Assembly: GCA_013398615.1 (NCBI GenBank)
Contig: VZSR01000520.1
Span: 29,431,604 to 29,495,603, forward strand
Length of the DNA stretch: 64,000 nt
Direction: 5' to 3'
From: Brachypodius melanocephalos
Taxonomy: Eukaryota; Chordata; Aves; Passeriformes; Pycnonotidae
Part shown: piece after piece, positions 60,471-64,000 of the stretch
Layout of the letters: the number at the start of each line of letters is the position of its first letter
Numbering within the stretch: the stretch's first letter is position 1
Program-made: the position numbers and the translations under genes
Notes under the pieces: model-generated
The model's database searches: none
What the model was told of the DNA's origin: nothing
What the model saw: only the letters and a program-made list of their open reading frames with translations

Positions 60471-63400
60471 GGTCCCAAAGTCTGAAAGCCTTCAAGATTC
60501 TCTATAATTGCTGGGCTTTTGCAAATAGCAGTGTTTGCTTTTTACCAATGCATGTAGCGTTATGAAAATTATGCTTATTTTTACAGAAGAAATGAATGGA
60601 CTAGTATTCAAATCTTCTCCCCTTCCATGTGTGTTCTGAGCCCTTCTTTTTTCTTAATCAGATGACATTACTTGGGCTCTCATGTAAAAATATGGTTTCA
60701 GCCATAAGTCATCCTAGAAAAATAGAAAGATACAGGGAAATGAAATGGCATTTCTCGAAGTACCCATAGGAAATAATAAATCAGTGCTAAATATTTGAGA
60801 CTGGAGGAAATGGAGGAGACTGAAAAGAAAAAGAAAACAAACCCAAGGATGCCATAAAATTCTAGTGAGCATTTAATGATGTGCCTTGACTTGCTAACTA
60901 AAGTTAAATAAGTACATAAGTTTTAGGAATAACCCTTTTATAATAACATTAGTCTCCATGTTATAATGGGGTGAAGCAACTTCTGTAATATTTTGATCTA
61001 TTTCCCTGAGTCAAAATGCTAAGTGCCTGCATTAATCTGCAGAGTATTTTGGCCATATGTGACACTGGAACAGCTATTCCGCCTGCATGCACTTCTTTTA
61101 TTCTAAACTACAGTGGAGTGTATAGAAATTAAATATCTTGGCATTCTTCCTGTGGATGGAAGTCACCTTCAGGAAAACCAGAAGGGTTGTTATTCTTACA
61201 GAGCATAAAAGGGGCTGACTAGCAAGAGAACAGTATGCACAACTATTTCATCAGATAATGAAAGTTTTTTCACCTGTATAGGAGTCACATAGAGTATCTA
61301 ATCTCCTACTTACAATCACCAAGATTTTGTACATATCTCAGGTCAAAGCAGAGGTGAGCATGTATGAGTTTCTGTGCAAGAAGCTCCAGCTGGCTGCCTA
61401 CAGAGCAGAAAATGCTTATGTCTCTTCAGAGCTTTCACACATTTGTCTATTGAATTTTATCTACTTTCATTTGTAATGAATAGTAAATGGTTTACAGAGA
61501 GTTCATATGTGACAAATAAGCATCATGAGAAAATACTGCTGTTATTCACAACACATAAGGGGAGAATATTTTATTGTGATTATGAGCCACAGCTATTAAA
61601 ACCTATCATCCAGTGAACTTCAGTATAGCCTGTGGTATTTGCTTGGCTGTTTATGACAACATTGATTAAACGCTAATTATTTATAATTGAAATAACAGTA
61701 TAAACTGTGATTCTACAACTAATGAGTATCTCTCAAGGGGCAGGTCAAAAAGGGTACTTGTGTCTCATATGCTGACCATCCATCATTCTTAAATTTTAAA
61801 TCATAATTCATGAAAGATTCCAGCAGCTAGTGTCTAGTGTGTGCTACACACACCATGCTGTGATGACTATCTCCTGATTTTCATAACCAGAAGAGCATGA
61901 AATACTTAAAAGATGGGACAAAGAACTGGAATAAGATGATGGGGTCTGCCATTTCTCCCAGGAAGTATGGAAGATGATAATAGGGCAATGGGATTTTGAG
62001 TTGTGAAAAGATTGCATTATAAAACAGAAAGTCTTCATGCAAAATGAATGCTCATTTAGCCGATAATAATTCATATGCTTTCCCCACCACTAACATTATC
62101 ATGTATATTTGAAGGCACAAGAATGAGTAGGAAGAGTGAGTAGGAAATTGTAGCAAGAAGCACTACAGTCCTTGAGACACCCTTTCTATGCACAGTCCCT
62201 TGATGTTTGGGTGTACAGAAGAAAGAAATTCTTCACATCATAGTGAATGATACTTGAAGAAATCCTCCCCATGGCATCAGTCAGTCTGTATCTGTTGCTC
62301 TGCTTTTGTTAACATGTCCCATGATGTGGTATTTAGGATGAAGTATATTCCTGTTTAGAACGGGAATAAATTTAATTTAGTAAAATTAAACTGGTAAGGA
62401 ATTAGGCCCTACTTAACAGGTTCTAATTTACAATTGAGCTTCTGAATTTTGTTCTACATCTGCCCCTTCTGACAGCCTTGTAGTAAATAAACCTATCAGA
62501 TTTCTTTGAAATTTTTCAGCCAGCATTGTGCAGTAGGTGAAAGCACAGTGCATGAAAATAATGGGACTTTCCCCAGGGAACAAACAGTTCCCTGACAGCT
62601 GATAACAAAGACATCCTGCTTCCTAGGACTATTTAGATAACCATCAAAGAAAATGAGTCAAGGTAATAATGAAGAACTATAACAATTTCATAAAAATATA
62701 ATAAAAGAAATAAAGGTAATTCTTATGACTGTTAACTACAAAGCATGGAATTCTCCAGCAAATCAAAGTTGTCATTTACAGAAAAATACACTGATGTTTC
62801 TGACAATGATCCCAATTTCATAACTATTGACTGATATAACTCAATAAATGGTATTTCAGACCATGAACCTGAAATATAAAAATGGAAGGCTGCATGAATA
62901 TTTGTGTGTAAATTAGAAGTGAGAAAAACTTAATAAGCCAGATCAAGTGTGGTGTGAGTACATGGGGTATGAATGATGAATTGATATGTTATTCCAATAG
63001 GGAATAGTCCTGTGAATTGTTTCTTGTGAATTCAGAATTGAATGAATTCCCTGGGGGTTTTAAGAGCATTGGTAGAACCTTGTATCTTAGGCTGTAGCTC
63101 TTCACAACACTTAATGAGGAATTTCTGAAGCTCTGAGTGAATTGTCTTAAATTCCATTACTTTCGATAGGATTTTTATCCATTCCAGTTAAAAATGACCA
63201 ATGGACTCTTCTCCTCTGTGAGACAATTTCACAGCCAGAGAGAGCTCACTATCAGGAATGTTTTTTACTAATGATCCTTAATCTTCCTTTTATTGCTCCC
63301 CTAGAATTTTTCATAAACTAATAAAACTCTGTAATTAACCTTGTTTCCTTCAGTGTGGAAATGTTGGCCAGAGACTGGATCTCTTGCTGTCAACAGCAGG

Positions 63401-64000
63401 TTTTTCATCTTTTAGGAGCAAACAAGGCACATCTCATTAGATATAATTTTCAGGCCTCAGAAGTCTTGATAACCAAAATTTGCACAAATCTATCTATTCC
63501 CAGAGTTTAAGAAGGGCTAGGATTGGGCCAGAGTGCTTGTGTTTATATCTGTAGCTCAGCATCTTAGCAGCCATAGGTCAGTAAGGAGAAATCACTAGCT
63601 TAACGCTGATTCCCAGTACATAATTAATATCTCACAATCAAGAGACAAAGGTGTTTCGATTTCAACATATGTGTGGGCTGCTCTTCTGATTGCTCTGAGA
63701 GAGCTGCAACAAGAATGATCTTTCCAATCTAACATGATTTTAAACTGTTTGTTGCCCATATTCTGATAAAAAAGGTATCCTGGCACAGGTTTATCTATGC
63801 TGATAGTGTGGTTTGTGGCTGTAGGGAAATGTTGATACCACACTTCAGCATCTATCTTCTTAACATCTATTCTTTAGGAGATTGAAAAGTATAATAGACA
63901 CTTGAGTACTGCATTGTAATGAATTGTCAACAGTCAGAATGGGGGATTATAATGAGAATCATACTTTTTTCCCTTATATATATCATCTTGCAGCAAACAT
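60471..64000 (+). other. NRXN3: Intron tract, nothing recognisable
   Basis: AT-rich sequence to the window end with no exon, named repeat or strong motif cluster that I can support. Confidence 0.55.

Noticed and set aside
1..64000. CRISPR array, tRNA or rRNA genes, endogenous retrovirus with gag/pol/env
   Set aside because: No regularly spaced repeats, cloverleaf A/B-box gene or retroviral protein motif was seen; the only RT-like fragment belongs to a CR1 LINE.

Overview
The window is vertebrate genomic DNA, most likely from a bird. It is about 40% G+C with long non-coding tracts. It carries 5'-truncated CR1 LINEs with the typical avian 3' end, and a few very old MIR/CORE-SINE relics. One assembly gap sits inside a homopolymer. 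The species cannot be named from the sequence alone. There is no bacterial, plasmid or phage content, and no CRISPR array or operon.

Only one protein-coding exon can be supported: the beta-specific first coding exon of neurexin-3 (NRXN3), plus strand, 11100-11343. It encodes 81 residues: the signal peptide, the Ser-rich and His-rich beta-specific segment, and the first residues of the last LNS domain. It ends in phase 1 at a GT donor. It is preceded by a CpG island (about 9815-10480) holding two inverted CCAAT boxes, an octamer and GC boxes, which I read as the internal beta-neurexin promoter. Everything else is intron: 1 to about 9.8 kb is an internal intron of the longer alpha-NRXN3 transcript, and 11344-64000 is the start of the very long intron that separates the beta exon from the shared LNS exons.

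Layout: 1-9.8 kb is AT-rich intron with a GTT microsatellite, a 44-T tract, a gapped poly-T (102 N), a TTTGG tract, an old CR1/L3-like relic and two MIR-like relics close to the promoter. 9.8-11.34 kb is the promoter, an uORF-rich leader and the exon. 11.34-12 kb is the donor, a G-run and a second, weaker CpG cluster. 12-64 kb is intron with MIR-like relics (17.4, 23.6, 33.1, 48.9 kb), a CR1 3' end (41.5-41.8 kb), an old CR1/L3-like relic (50.3-50.7 kb), an internally deleted CR1 with a reverse-transcriptase fragment (51.25-51.55 kb), simple repeats and a few motif-rich patches that could be conserved regulatory elements.

No new multi-gene system is visible. The most informative unexplained structure is the predicted beta-NRXN3 leader. 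It has up to six short uORFs, the last two overlapping by ATGA and the final one stopping two bases before the neurexin start codon, downstream of a (GT)n tract and an NF-Y/octamer promoter.
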